Notes: generated by a model from the letters alone, not told the origin. Counted from the first letter of the stretch, positions 10,963-22,505 are shown. The stretch is 64,000 bases of DNA from Oenanthe sinensis (GCA_028671895.1 CM053796.1:39120860-39184859), one strand, 5' to 3'. Translations and numbers: made by a program.

Positions 10963-13149
10963 ATGTCAGATCTTGAGGCCCCACTTCGCCCCAAAAGAAA
11001 GAAGATTTGGGTGGATTATTTTGTTAACTTCCGTTGGATTATTGTTATTTTTGTCGTCCTTCCTATTTCCTTCACATTGTACTTCCTTACCTATCTTGGG
11101 GATGTCAGATCAGAGTGGAAGTCCTTCGAGAAGCGTCAGAAGGAACACGACGAGAATGTTAAGAAAGTTGTGAAACGCCTCAAGCAGAGGAACCCGTCAA
11201 AGGATGGTCTTGTGTGCACAGCCCGTAAACCTTACATTGCTGTTGGAATGCGGAATGTTGACTACAAGCGTGCTCGACATTTTGAGGTTGATCTTTCCGC
11301 TTTCCGGAACATTCTTGAAATTGACCAAGAAAGAATGATTGCGAAATGTGAACCTCTTGTCAACATGGGACAGATCACCAGGGTCACCGTTCCTATGAAT
11401 CTTGCCCTTGCTGTTGTTGCTGAGCTTGATGATCTGACTGTTGGTGGTCTCATTAATGGATATGGGATTGAAGGGAGCTCCCATAAATATGGCCTGTTTG
11501 CTGACACTGTTGTTGCCTATGAGATAGTTCTAGCAGATGGGCGGGTTGTAAGAGCCACAAAGGACAATGAATATTCTGACCTTTTCTACGCTATTCCGTG
11601 GTCTCAAGGGACGTTGGGCCTGCTTGTCTCAGCTGAGATCAAGCTGATACCCATAAAGGAATACATGAAGCTGACATATACACCCGTGAAGGGTAACTTA
11701 AAAGAACTGGCACAGGGATACATTGATTCTTTTGCACCCAGGGACGGGGATCAGGATAATGATGAGAAGGTGCCAGATTTTGTAGAGACTATGATTTACA
11801 ATCCCTGTGAAGCTGTTTGCATGACAGGAAGATATGCTTCAAAGGAAGAGGCTAAAAAGAAGGGCAATAAGATTAACGAAGTTGGTTGGTGGTTTAAACC
11901 ATGGTTCTACCAGCATGCAGAGACAGCATTAAAGAAAGGTGAATTTGTGGAGTACATTCCAACCAGGGAATACTACCACAGGCACACGAGATGTTTGTAT
12001 TGGGAAGGGAAGCTCATCCTTCCATTTGGTGATCAATGGTGGTTTAGGTATACCCTTGGTTGGTTGATGCCACCGAAAGTCTCTTTGCTGAAGGCTACTC
12101 AAGGTGAAGCCATCAGAAACTATTACCATGAGATGCATGTCATTCAGGATATGCTTGTTCCACTTTACAAGGTTGGCGATGCTCTAGAGTTTGTTGATCG
12201 TGAAATGGAGGTAAACTTTCTTATTAACTAGTGTAGATGTTGTATATTTATTTTCATTACATTTTTTGTATATTGCCAAACATGCATAACAGCCAAAGAC
12301 AGAGCAACAAACTCTCAAAGAAAGAAAGAACTGTATTCAATATCTTAACATGCTAATCTTAGGACTTGGTTCATTTATGATGGCTAACCGGCTGTTAAAA
12401 CATTCTGTAAACTTATCTATGACGAATGTTCCATAGGAGAACATGTAAAATACTTAGGAATCCACATGACAAATTTGAGGCTCAAAGAACTGTATATGCA
12501 ACTAAGAGTGACCATGTGGATAACTTTTTAAGAAGAAAAAAAAATTAAAACAGTGATGGGATGGGGTAAAATCATAATTTCATTTTCTGAGTTCTTTCAT
12601 GACAAGTTCAGTGGTCTAGTCTTCAAGCTACCTATTAGTAGTTTTAGTGTTCAATTTACCCAATGATAATATCTATTTTTATCTTTATTACAGCTTTATC
12701 CGCTTTGGCTCTGCCCACACAAACTGTACAAGCTACCTTGCAAGACGATGATATATCCTGAACCTGGATTTGAGTTACATCGCAGACAGGGGGACACAAG
12801 CTATGCTCAAATGTACACAGATGTTGGAGTCTACTATGCTCCTGGACCCGTCTTAAGGGGTGAGGAGTTTGATGGTGCAGAGGCTGTGCGTCGCTTGGAG
12901 AGCTGGTTGATTGAAAACCATGGTTTCCAGCCACAGTATGCTGTGTCTGAGCTCAATGAGAAGAGTTTCTGGAAGATGTTTGATGCCGGGCTTTATGAGC
13001 AGTGCAGGAGGAAGTATGGTGCTGTCGGGACCTTTATGAGCGTGTACTACAAGTGTAAGAAAGGTAGGAAGACTGAAAAAGAGGTTCAGGAAGCCGAGCA
13101 AGCCCATCTCGAGACAGCTTATGCAGAAGTAGACATGCCAGTAGATTAA
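10963..13149 (+). CDS. DWF1: Delta(24)-sterol reductase DWARF1/DIMINUTO
   Basis: Coding exons are 10963-12210 and 12694-13149, joined by donor GAAATGGAG|GTAAAC and acceptor TTACAG|CTTTAT. The protein is 567 residues; Arabidopsis DWF1 is 561. The start MSDLEAPLRPKRKK is the conserved family N-terminus, and an acceptor lies 26 bases upstream. A single membrane anchor (about residues 19-45, FRWIIVIFVVLPISF) precedes a PCMH-type FAD-binding domain that includes AVVAELDDLTVGGLINGYGIEGSSHKYG, then the oxidase C-terminus, where a calmodulin-binding segment is known in the family. The enzyme acts at the endoplasmic reticulum, where it isomerises and reduces the side chain of 24-methylenecholesterol to campesterol, the brassinosteroid precursor. 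The frame is intact with no unusual residues, so the gene looks functional. Frame-shifted and antisense frames inside it are shadows. Confidence 0.97.
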
Positions 13150-13489
13150 TTTTTGTGTAGGTTTTCTGGCCAGATCATTTGAGATCTGTGTCTGTCTTCT
13201 ATCATTCCCTTTTCGTCTCATGTTTGTAGTTCTTGCACATTTTTGGCTATGGTTGCTTAACTAGTCAGACTAAAACTATTTGAAATATCCATCAGTCTTT
13301 CTTGATTTTAGTTTTTATCATCCTTTAGCCAAACAATCTCTGCTGCTGGTGCCTGGTGCTGTTCTACCCTCAGTTTTTGGGATACTTATTTTCCTCCATA
13401 CTTTCCGGTGTACCCCCACCAATAATGTGCCAATACTTTTTCAATCTCTTGACATTGACCATCTGGTATTCTAAAACAAGACGTAGAAT
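13150..13489 (+). other. DWF1 3' untranslated region and flank
   Basis: Follows the TAA at 13147-13149. It is T-rich with no frame of interest. No single clear polyadenylation signal stands out. Confidence 0.5.
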
Positions 13490-14255
13490 ACGTTGGCATG
13501 ACTTGGATAACAGCTTTTAAAAGGATTTCCTTTCCTACTTGTGAGAAAAGTTTGGATTACCATGAGTGGAGTTTTACCCATATTCTGTCATTTATTGATC
13601 TAAACAAGATCTTATTTTTATCCCCAATCATTGGCATACCTAAATACGTTTCAATCGCATCAGTTGTTTGCATACTTAGGGAAGCAACAAATTCGTCACA
13701 TACTGCTTCCTTGGTATTCGGGGAGAAATATAGTAGAGACTTGGTAAAATTAATCATATGTATAATAGAGCAAAAAACAATAAAAACTCATAGGCAAGGT
13801 TCCATATATAACTTAGCTCAAAATGTTTCTTTTGAATTTTAGTCTACTTTTATTGCCATGTAAGAAACCAAAAGAACATGGAGATGTTAATTAGTTTTAT
13901 CTATTTTAACATCTAACTTCTACCGAATTTATTACCTGTCCTGAACATTCGGAATAGAGGGAAAGGATCTTCTGGATTGAACTTAAATATTTTGTTGATG
14001 CCTTAATAAATAAAAGACTGTCATCTGCAAAGAATAGATGACTTATTGAAGACACATTTCTTGCTACTTTCAGACCTATAATATCTTTCCTACCTTCCCC
14101 TTGTCGTAATAAGGCTGAAAATCCTTCTGCACATATCAGAAATAGATAAGGTGAGAGCGAATCTCCTTGCTGTAGTCCTCTTGTTGGAATTACTTTGTCA
14201 TAAACCCGTCTATTGATTTGAAAAGTATAGTGTACCGAAGTGACACATCTCATTA
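13490..14255 (-). pseudogene. LINE (non-LTR) reverse transcriptase fragment, broken
   Basis: On the - strand, 14253-13925 encodes the reverse-transcriptase core: VIPTRGLQQGDSLSPYLFLI followed by HLFFADDSLLF, which contains the FADD catalytic motif of plant L1-type LINEs. After SGQVIN the frame is interrupted by about 150 bp and resumes at 13757 with INFTKSLLYFSPNT, then ETYLGMPMIGDKNKI down to about 13500. Both ends of the LINE and its endonuclease are missing. It lies just downstream of DWF1 in the opposite orientation. Confidence 0.88.
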
Positions 14256-14590
14256 CTTTCTTTGTTTGGTTTTAATCCGGAAATAAAATAAATAATTATT
14301 TTTAACAAATTATTTTAAGCAAATTATTATGTTTGGGATTGATATAAAATATAATTATATGGGGTTGGAAGTGGATGAGTGTATAGAGAGAAAAAATGAT
14401 AAGGGAAAGATAAATGAAATAACTTGGGAGAGTTTGGGGAAAGAGAGTGAAAGACTTTTGGGTAAACTCAAAACTTAAAAGGGTCAAAGAGAATGATTAT
14501 TTTTGTAAAACAAATAACAATAATAAAGAGAATGAGTCTTATTGTTTCCCTTTCCTTTTGCTTATTACACTTAACCAAACAGCCCCTTAA
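14255..14590. mobile_element. Possible MITE with GTTTGGTT termini
   Basis: The left end TTTGTTTGGTTTTAAT and the right end, read inverted as GGGGCTGTTTGGTTAAG, resemble the TIR ends of hAT or Harbinger MITEs in plants. The interior is AT-rich and noncoding. The ends are imperfect and no target duplication was fixed. Confidence 0.35.
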
Positions 14591-15200
14591 TTTATTGAAA
14601 ATAATACGGGGTATAAATTGACCAAATTAGCATACAACATTTTCTATATTTATTAGATAACCAAACGGGAAATGTTATACTAACGGAGGAGGGTCGGAGC
14701 CCATATTTTGGGGAGAAAAAGATTAATTAGCCATTAATTTGACTAGAAAAGTGAGTTAGCCACTTTCTTGCAAAAAAATATATTAAGTTACAGGCTACCA
14801 ACCCGCAAATTAGTCATATAAAAATATATATTTCTTCAAATAGAATTTTTAGAAAATAAAAATGTACAAAATTAATATTTAAAACATTTAAAATTTCAAA
14901 GTTTCATAATTTATTTATAAAAATATTTGAAGTTAAAACATCTTTAAATAAATTTTAATATGGATTAATAAATAGAGTTGATTAAAATGAATAGCAGAAT
15001 ATGCAATAAAAAGAAATTGAAATATAAAAAACTGAGCATGATATATAATTTTTTTATGTAATGTATTATGTAAAGCAATTAAAAAAATTAAAAATTAAAA
15101 AAAATGAAAAGCAGGTACAGGCGCACAGTCGGGTAGGAGCGGAGTAAAACGGGGAGAACCACAATAATCTAGGCCTCCACAACCCCGACCCCTCTCAACC
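14591..15200. other. AT-rich intergenic DNA
   Basis: No coding frame. A GC-richer block at 15110-15200 (CGCACAGTCGGGTAGGAGCGGAG...) stands out and may be the leader of the truncated DRE2-like copy that follows. Confidence 0.5.
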
Positions 15201-15212
15201 TCCGATCCAAAC

Positions 15213-15223
15213 ACACCCGTAAG

Positions 15224-15270
<47 letters not shown>

Positions 15271-15300
15271 TACACACACATATACACACACACACACATA
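15213..15300. repeat. (CT)n / (TCTA)n / (CA)n compound microsatellite
   Basis: CT-rich run at 15213-15257, then TCTA units and a CACACA run to about 15298. A (GT)n run follows at 15383-15399. CT runs of this kind are typical of plant core promoters and 5' leaders. Confidence 0.9.
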
Positions 15301-15934
15301 TTTATATATATGCTTATTTTGTGTCTGATTTAGGAACCTAAATTAGTTCATACATATTTAGGGCCTGCGGCTAATTGAATAGTGTGTGTGTGTGTGTGTT
15401 TGTTTGTTATATGTATGTATGTGTATATAATTTTTGGAATTTTAGGGATAAGGTGTGTTGTGTTAAGTTGAAACTCAATTGAAACTCGAAAGCCCCTTGT
15501 GACTTGACATTTGTAATTGAGGCTATATAACCGTGTTATATGTTGATTTTGGGCTTTAATTAGTTACTAGTTTAGTAATCGATTTGATGAACTGAGTGTT
15601 TGTTATTAGTTTCTCTCGTGGTCGAAGTTAGTTGATTTTGTTCTGTTAATTTTTGGTTGTTTGAATATTTTATATGTATTTGCGAGGTGCATTTATGTTA
15701 TATTCTGTGGCTTTTTGACTTGATATAGTTTTAAGTGACAAATATTCGTATGTTCATTTTTTGGGTTAAAATTTGTGACCTAGTAGTTTGCGCTGCATAA
15801 TTAGATTTTTTTTGATTTTTTTCATGCGAGTCTGTTTTATGTTTCTATTTTGGGCATAATTTATTTAGGTGTTAATTTTGTAATTTGTTTGGTGCTCTAA
15901 TTATAAACATAATTTATTTATGTTTATAATTAGG

Positions 15935-16735
15935 TTTGATTCTTTAACCCTAACTGAACAAATCACTATTCAAGTTTGTTGATTTTGATTCTTGTTTTTT
16001 ATATATATATATATTTTTTTTGTTTTTATTCAGTTCTCGCAATCGATTTCGTTGATTAGTACTGCCTCTAACTTGGATGTAACTGTAAGCCCTAGCTTTG
16101 CGTTTTTTGGTTTATTTTGATGCTGCTTATGTGTTTTTGTGGTCTTGTTGTTTTTCGTGTTTCGTCGAGAATTTTAAGTATGTGATGGTTTAGGAAACTT
16201 GGGGGTGTGGGGGTGGGGGGGGGTTGGGTGATCGAGGTAATGCAGTTTTTTTAGTTAGGGTTAGTGGTGTTTGGAATTAATTGATCGGGTTGCTGGTGGA
16301 ATAGGATGTGTGAATGTAACTGGGGGGGAGGAGTGGAAATTTGATAGGACGAGATTTGTGAACGACACGAGTAGGATTGGAATGAGTGTTTATTGGTTTT
16401 TTTTGGTGGGATTGAGATCGAGTTTTGATTGGGAGGGAATTGTGATAGATTTTGGAATGTTTGCATTTGTAGATTGGTACGGTGAATAACTTGGGGTTGA
16501 TGAATGTTATGCTGAATGATGAGTCGGAAACTGTTTGGGCATGATTAGGTTGAGGAATTGAATTACATTGTAGTTTTGAGTTGAGCCAAATATAGAATTT
16601 GTTATTCCCAAAATGTCGTGCAAAATATCTTTGCATCTTTCTCAACCTACAAAGAAATAAAAGCATCAAGTACCTCATCATTAGTGTAAAATCAGGCAAC
16701 TCGGTATTCCCGCATTTAACATAAACCAAATTCCT
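15935..16735 (+). pseudogene. Truncated duplicate of the DRE2 5' region
   Basis: Aligns by eye along its length with 29745-30545, the leader and first introns of the intact DRE2 gene. Shared landmarks are AATTAGGTTTGAT..CTTTAACCC, the putative small exon CGCAATCGATTTCGTTGATTAGT, ACCCTAGCT.TGCGTT, and a 3' part with GAATTACATTGTAGTTTTGAG and AAATCAGGC.ACTCG.TATTCCCG. Similarity stops near 16735, before any DRE2 coding exon, where a Stowaway MITE and AT-rich DNA begin. No open frame of its own is credible; antisense frames in both copies are by-products. Confidence 0.75.
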
Positions 16736-16790
16736 TTTTATTAATTATATATATTTTATGTAATAACCAGTAAGATTAACTATTAAATAA

Positions 16791-17045
16791 TACTCCCTCC
16801 GTCCCAACCAATTCTTTACACTTTCCTTTTTGGGACGTCCCACCCAATTCTTTACATTACTAAAAATAGTAACTTTTAACAATAAATATATTATTACATC
16901 CACTACTTCACTCCACTTTTTCAACACTTTACACTATTACACCCACTACTTCATTTATTTTAACAATAAAATCACTATTACACCCACTATCCTTGGTCTC
17001 CGTGCCCGGACCAAATGTAAACATTTGGCCGGGACGGAGGGAGTA
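16791..17045. mobile_element. Stowaway MITE
   Basis: Ends TACTCCCTCCGTCCC (16791-16805) and GGGACGGAGGGAGTA (17031-17045) are perfect inverse copies with the TA target duplication. Length is 255 bp, noncoding. CTCCCTCCGTCCC is the diagnostic Stowaway (Tc1/mariner) terminus. Confidence 0.95.
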
Positions 17046-18051
17046 ACTATTAAGTATAAATTATTTAAATACTAATAAAAAATAATTTTTTTATAAATCT
17101 TAACACCTAAATACATATGAATTAATGATATAAATAATCATTTTATAAATTTTATGATAATTTAATGGTGTTTAAATATAATTATATATTATTATTTATT
17201 AAATTGAATTACTTCCTCCCACTAGAAAATGAAAGGGGATGAAGCTGTGCGGTTGGAGAAATGAAGCCACACATTTTTGCAAATCACATCTTCTAAAATT
17301 CTATGTATTTTGATTGGCCTCCATAATATGCACTCGGGTATTCTCTTTTCCTCTTTAAAATCAACATATTTGATATTACATTTCATTTCTTGGGTTTTTC
17401 ATTCTGAGCAAGAGAGTGAGAGAGAGAGATGGGTTGTTGATTGTTATAAGGAGTAGGGATATATATTACATTCACACTCAGTCTTCAACTAGAGTCTAGT
17501 GATTATATACATATATCAGTAACAGAATGTTTCCACTTTGCAATATGATCATGATCATATTTTATCGTCATTTAGAGTGAACTCAAATTTCATATTTTAA
17601 CATGTATTTTATTTTTCGAGTTTTCTCTTTTCAGAGATTAAGATTTTATTATCTAAATTTTCGGGGACATCTTTGCATGATATTGTGCTTCAATATTATT
17701 CATTTATCATAAAGTAATTTTTATAAAAAAATTATATTTTAAATATTAAAAAATTATTTATATACAAAATTGAGTTTGTGATATCTAATTGACTAATTAA
17801 GTACATTCTAAATCAATTAAAACATATAATTAGATTAAAAAATAAATTTTAAAAATAATTAAATAAAAATAGAAAATTGTATAAAAATCAATATATACTA
17901 GGCCTGTGCCTTGCACGGGCTTTTATGCTATTTAGTTTATAACTATTAGCCTTTGAGGTGCTAATTCGGTAACTCCCCTTGGTAAATAGTGCAACTGAAC
18001 TTTATCAATTTTCTAAGAATTTAAGACTTCATTATTATCATTTGAGAAAAC
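17046..18051. other. AT-rich intergenic DNA
   Basis: No gene seen. It includes a short GA run near 17410, a shared repeat segment (TTATTATCTAAATTTTCGGGGACAT split over 17648-17672, also near 63667), and a GCCTGTGCCTTGCACGGGC hairpin at 17902-17920. Confidence 0.6.
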
Positions 18052-18226
18052 TTCTCCTAAGGTTGACCTTAGGAAGTTACCTAAGGTCATAATAATTTTG
18101 TATGTAAAGCTGAGTGGCATGTTTGTAATAATAGAGTGCACCCCCTTATTCACAAAAATACCCTTGATGTGCTATTCCTTTTTTCTTTTAAACTTAGGTA
18201 ATTACCTAAGATCATCCTTAGGAGAA
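18052..18226. mobile_element. MITE with about 34-bp terminal inverted repeats
   Basis: TTCTCCTAAGG...CTTAGG.A.TTACCTAAG at the left is mirrored by CTTAGGTAATTACCTAAG.TCATCCTTAGGAGAA at the right. Total length is 175 bp. The repeat arms each contain the nested palindrome CCTTAGG. No coding sequence. Confidence 0.75.
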
Positions 18227-18833
18227 TTAATCTCTTATCATTTTCATATGCCAAAAGTAGCATCAAAACCCCGTTTTATTTATATTGTAAATCGAAAAAT
18301 GTCTATATCTTTTCATTTATAAATTGTTTATAAGGAATTGGGAAACATAATTAGTGTTCAGAACCCGAAACTTTTAGATGCAGAAGCTAAACTATAATTT
18401 TTTTATAAAATAATATTATTAATTTTTTTTTTTGTTTTAATGGGGACTAAATTTTTTTTTTGTTTTAATGCGGAAAGTCGGAAACATAATATGTTTTTAT
18501 TATTTTTTTGTTTTAATGGGGACTAAATTTTTTATAGATTAAATATCCCTAAATAATATTTTTATATATTGCCAAAGTGGATATGAAAAAAAGATAAAAT
18601 TAAAAATTAATCTGTGTAATGATTTGTAAATATATTTTTTGTTTTTATATTTTTATAATTTTTTTAATAGTTGACAACTTTAAAAGTTGTCAATATGGTT
18701 CTCTTATATTAATTTTATATTTATTATAATATAAAACTGGATTAAATAAAATATATTTTTAAGTTTTTTATATATGTTTTAATTAATTTAAAAAGTTATC
18801 AATTTTTGACAATTTTAAATTGATAACTTCATT
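18227..18833. repeat. AT-rich DNA with a short tandem repeat
   Basis: TTTGTTTTAATGGGGACTAA (one copy reading GCGGAAAG) recurs three times between 18430 and 18535, with poly-T runs. The rest is featureless and AT-rich. Confidence 0.6.
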
Positions 18834-18923
18834 GTTATCACGAAGACGACTAGTCGTCGACTAGTCAACACGAAGGTACTCGGGCGCCGAGATTTTTCGA
18901 AGCCCGACTTGGCGCCGTGATAA
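18834..18923. repeat. 90-bp GC-rich inverted module, copy 1
   Basis: Begins GTTATCACG and ends CGTGATAAC, exact inverse copies. Inside are CGACTAGTCG palindromes, ACGAAGGTACTCGGGCGCC and CGACTTGGCGCCG. It stands out sharply from the AT-rich surroundings. A second, diverged copy lies at about 19208-19295. Confidence 0.7.
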
Positions 18924-19207
18924 CGATGATTATGGTGTACAATCACATTATTCGATCAATGACAATTCACAATAAAGGGATAGAGATGAACTTAATATTG
19001 AGATGGATTACTTTGTTTGATTTTCATCATCACTTATGTTTTTATTTGCTTGAAAATGTTTAGTATTTGGTATTTGCATGTTATTATGTAGTAAATATGC
19101 TTAATTTGAACTTATTACTCTATTACTTTTGATTTAAATTGTGAAATTGATGTGTTTGGCAATGCTATTTATTACATCCGGTAAATATATGTATATGAAC
19201 AAGATAT

Positions 19208-19295
19208 CGACTTTTTACGACTAGTCGAGCGACTTGTCGACTAGTCTTTACGAAGGTAGTTGGGCGTCAAGCCTCGACTTGGCGCCGTAATAACC
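19208..19295. repeat. 90-bp GC-rich inverted module, copy 2
   Basis: Shares CGACTAGTCG, CGACTAGTCTTTACGAAGGTA, GGGCG and CGACTTGGCGCCGTAATAAC with 18834-18923. The two modules lie about 370 bp apart and may be ends or internal repeats of one MITE. Confidence 0.65.
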
Positions 19296-19414
19296 ATGGA
19301 TAACTTCTTAGTAACCTTTTGATTACAATAAATTAATAATTAATAATATCATACCAGATGGCATTGACCTTTATAAAAAATAATCCATCTGAGCAAAAAA
19401 ACAGTAATAAATCT

Positions 19415-19620
19415 TAAGATTCTATTTTACTCATAAAGATAATGAAAAAAAAAGAGATTCTGATAATATTTAGATTTTTCATTGATAATAATGTCTCAAT
19501 ACTACGAAAATAAGAATTCGTGTTGTTTGCAGGAAAATGGGCCTTGACCCAATGACAAAATTTCCAAATTGAATCCAAAGAGTCATTTTATAGTACTTTT
19601 TAATGTTGACATTAAGAAGT
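19415..19620 (+). repeat. Third, partial copy of the YceD-gene promoter segment
   Basis: Matches 24570-24750 by eye: AAGATTCTATTTT, ATAAAGATAATGAAAAA, ATATTTAGATTTTTCA, CGTGTTGTTTGCAGG, GGGCCTTGACCC.ATGAC and CAAATTG. No transcript-like features of its own. Confidence 0.65.
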
Positions 19621-19754
19621 ATAATTCAATGTTGACCGCACGAACTAGTAATGCAAGTATAAGTTTGATATCTATATATGTTTGGATTAATAATGCCCGT
19701 ATCAAATATTGATATAACATAATAAATGTTTTTATGTAAAAATTGATATATATG

Positions 19755-19786
<32 letters not shown>

Positions 19787-20189
19787 TAATAAATTTTAAA
19801 TATAATTGTTAGTTGAACTTAAAAAATAATATAATATGATTAAATTATTAAAAAAAGCATATATTCAATATTATAAGTAGTTTAATAAAAAGTAATTTTG
19901 AATAAAATTTAAGTTATTAAAATAAAAATTAAATATGAATTACCATACCTAAAACTTTATTGTAAGAATAAATCTTAAATAAAAATTTACACATATAAAT
20001 ATTATAAATAATAATAAAAAAGAAATGAAAATATCTAAAAAATAAAAAAAATTAAATTTATTATATTAAAGTTTTAAATTTAAAATAGTTAAATATAATT
20101 ATTTATATATTATATTATTATAATAATATTTGATTAATATATAAATTATAAATTACGCGTATCACGGACAAATAATGTAGTGAAAATAA
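19621..20189. other. Very AT-rich intergenic DNA
   Basis: TA-rich runs (about 19745-19800), no frame, no recognisable repeat ends. Confidence 0.6.
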
Positions 20190-20803
20190 AAAATCGTGTT
20201 GTTTGCAGGAATTTGCGCCTTGAGTACAGATTTTTCAAATTGGATCAAAAGAGACATTTTATATTTTACCCGACCCGACCACCATATCTTTTCGTGTTTG
20301 TCTCTACGTACTCTGAAGCAAATTCACACTGACACACACACACAAAGTAACTGAGCTGATATACATTATACATGTTCAATTAAGGTACTCATTCTCACAT
20401 ATTGCTATTTACTAGAGTGTTTAACTGTTTATGTATCATATTTATTTGTATTATAAGTTCACTCTACTGTTAATTTCACATGACCTGAATCTTTTTTTTT
20501 TTTTTTGTATATAGTTTCTTGGTTTTGTACTGTAAATTTCATCTGGGTTGCTTTATTTTCCTCAAAAGCTAACATCTTTACATGAATATTGGTGGTTATT
20601 TTAAGTTCATATATTGTGTATTTTTTTGGTAAAGGTTTATGCATTTGGATTCTTGTCTGTTAATGTTGCGAGTTTAGTTGATTACATTGGAGAATTTATG
20701 TGGATAGTTTGTTTGAATCAGGGTCTCAATTATCATAAAATATGTATTATGTGATGATTTAATTGGTAGTAGTATTTAGATTGCGCATAAACAAAGCTCG
20801 TTA
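20190..20803 (+). promoter_or_regulatory. Duplicated promoter and leader in front of the ARF-GAP fragment
   Basis: Closely matches 24680-25263 upstream of the YceD-like gene. Shared landmarks are CCCGACCCGACCACCATATC, a CA repeat, CTGAGCTGATATACATTATA, TGTTCAAT.AAG|GTACTCATTC (a likely leader-exon donor, here 20384/20385), and GATTTAATTGGTAGTA. The segment probably carries a promoter, a short untranslated exon and the start of a leader intron. Which copy is original cannot be told from this window. Confidence 0.65.
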
Positions 20804-20935
20804 CATAGTTTACATAGTTTTTGTTAGTTTATAAAAGAGATTTGTTAGTTTACATACAGAATGATTTGTTACAAAAGAGATTTGCTACATGGTTTCCTGG
20901 TAGTTTACATAGTTTTTGTTAGTACAAAGGTGGGA
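20780..20935 (+). repeat. Short direct repeats
   Basis: TACATAGTTTTTGTTAG and AAAAGAGATTTG occur two or more times each, in a degenerate tandem pattern. Confidence 0.6.
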
Positions 20936-21760
20936 GTGAGGTCTGAGGATTTGAACTTATGAAGTTGTTGTTCTTGATCTTTAACAAAAAAGGTTGTAAC
21001 TTTGAATGTTTTCTTCTTTTTGCTGTTAAGTATAGGTATGTGTTAGTTTTATGTTTGATTAGATCTAAAGTGATTCTTTTTTCATGTTTTGACAGTTTCC
21101 AGGGGCAAAGTATTCTTGGATGATTAGTGGGTTTTAAGCAGCAAAGTGAGTATGCTTCTCCTTATACCTTTGAGGAAAACATAACAAGTACCAAATTAGT
21201 ATGGATTTTCCTTGTTTTCGCGAATGCAGTTTATTCAACTTGTGCAACTAATGACTGTTTGTTCTTGTTTTTGGAATTTTGGGTAGGATCTAATAGAGGG
21301 TGTTTATATAAAAATTCACACCATTTTTTTTTACTTTTTATATATCTGTAAACACGAGTTGAAAATCTGAATCAAGGACTAACGTAAATTTATAAATCCA
21401 AATCATGCATACCTTATATATTCACTCGAAAGTTGGGGCTCCGGTGGATAATATGTACACAAAACTTACCTACTCTAAAGAGGAGAGCTTGTTTTCGCCC
21501 CATCTTGGAAAAGGAAGCAGGTAAATCTTAAAAATGTTGCGAAATATGTTGAAATTAACAAAAAGATGTTACTGCCATTGTATTTCCATGTGCTAGTTCT
21601 GTTCCATATCAAAGTTCTTACTTTTTGCCAGTGTCATGAAGTTTGTTACATCAAGTTTTATAGCATAAAAGGAAGGTGGTGCAGTTGAACTACACATGTT
21701 CCTGGCCGTGCAGGTAAAAGAAAATTGAAGGAACTGTTGCTGCAGAAGGATAATCGTGTC

Positions 21761-21970
21761 TGTGCTGATTGTAGTGCTCCAGACCCCAAATGGGCGTAAG
21801 TTCAATCATTAAATTATCTTACAGTTTTACTTTTGACTATTGCAATTCATATTTTTTAGCCTACTTGTGCTGATTGTAGTGCTCCAGATCCCAAATGGGC
21901 GTAAGTTCAATCATTAAATTCTCTTACAGTTTTACTTTTGACTATTGCAATTCATATTTTTAGCCTACAC
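21761..21970 (+). repeat. 105-bp tandem duplication spanning an exon end and donor
   Basis: TGTGCTGATTGTAGTGCTCC through the GTAAGT donor and following intron sequence is repeated at an offset of 105 bases (21761 and 21866) with only a few differences. It duplicates the codons for CADCSAPDPKWA. Confidence 0.92.
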
Positions 21971-22114
21971 AGTATCTAGGCAATAATATGCTACCCGTGC
22001 TTTATGCATTACAAATTGTCTGTATTCAACCTTTTAGCATTTATGTTGCGCCCTTTGTATTAGTTGTTTCAATATGAGTTTCGTTTTTCCCTTTGCTTAG
22101 ATGAGACTACAGGT

Positions 22115-22505
22115 GAGGCTGGTACCTAAAAATGAAGTTTTGAGTAGTTTCTTTACCAATGATGGTCTTTGATAGGTCTCCGAGGGGCGATAATAATATT
22201 TGGGGCAGGGTTTTTAGTTTTGCAGAGGCCAAGCTGAGTCAACCTCCTTTTGGCTGGTACCCAAAAGGAGGTTTTGAATAGTTTCATTACCATTATGGTC
22301 TCCGAGGGGCGACAATAATATTTGGGGCAGGGCTTTTAGTTTTGCAGAGGCCAAGCTGAGTTAACAAAGGCGAGGCTGGTACCCGAAAGGAAGTTTTGAG
22401 TAATTTCTTCACCATGATGGTCTTTGATAGATCTCTAACGGGTGATAATAAATATTTGGAGCTGGGTTTTTACTTTTACTGAGGCCTAGATGAGTCGACA
22501 AAGTT
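22115..22505 (+). repeat. Three tandem copies of a unit of about 125 bp
   Basis: Each copy contains GGCTGGTACC..AAA, GAAGTTTTGA.TA.TTTC, ATGGTCT, GATAATAATATTTGGGGC and CAGAGGCCAAGCTGAG or close variants. Copies 1 and 2 are most alike; copy 3 is more diverged. Noncoding, inside the intron of the ARF-GAP fragment. Confidence 0.85.

Noticed and set aside
11197..11507. Antisense frames across DWF1
   Set aside because: Shadows of a strongly conserved sense coding exon.
16251..16729. Antisense reading frames of 71-150 codons, with a partner at 30216-30470
   Set aside because: They lie in the duplicated DRE2 leader/intron sequence. The similarity between the two comes from the duplication, and the composition is that of translated AT-rich intron.
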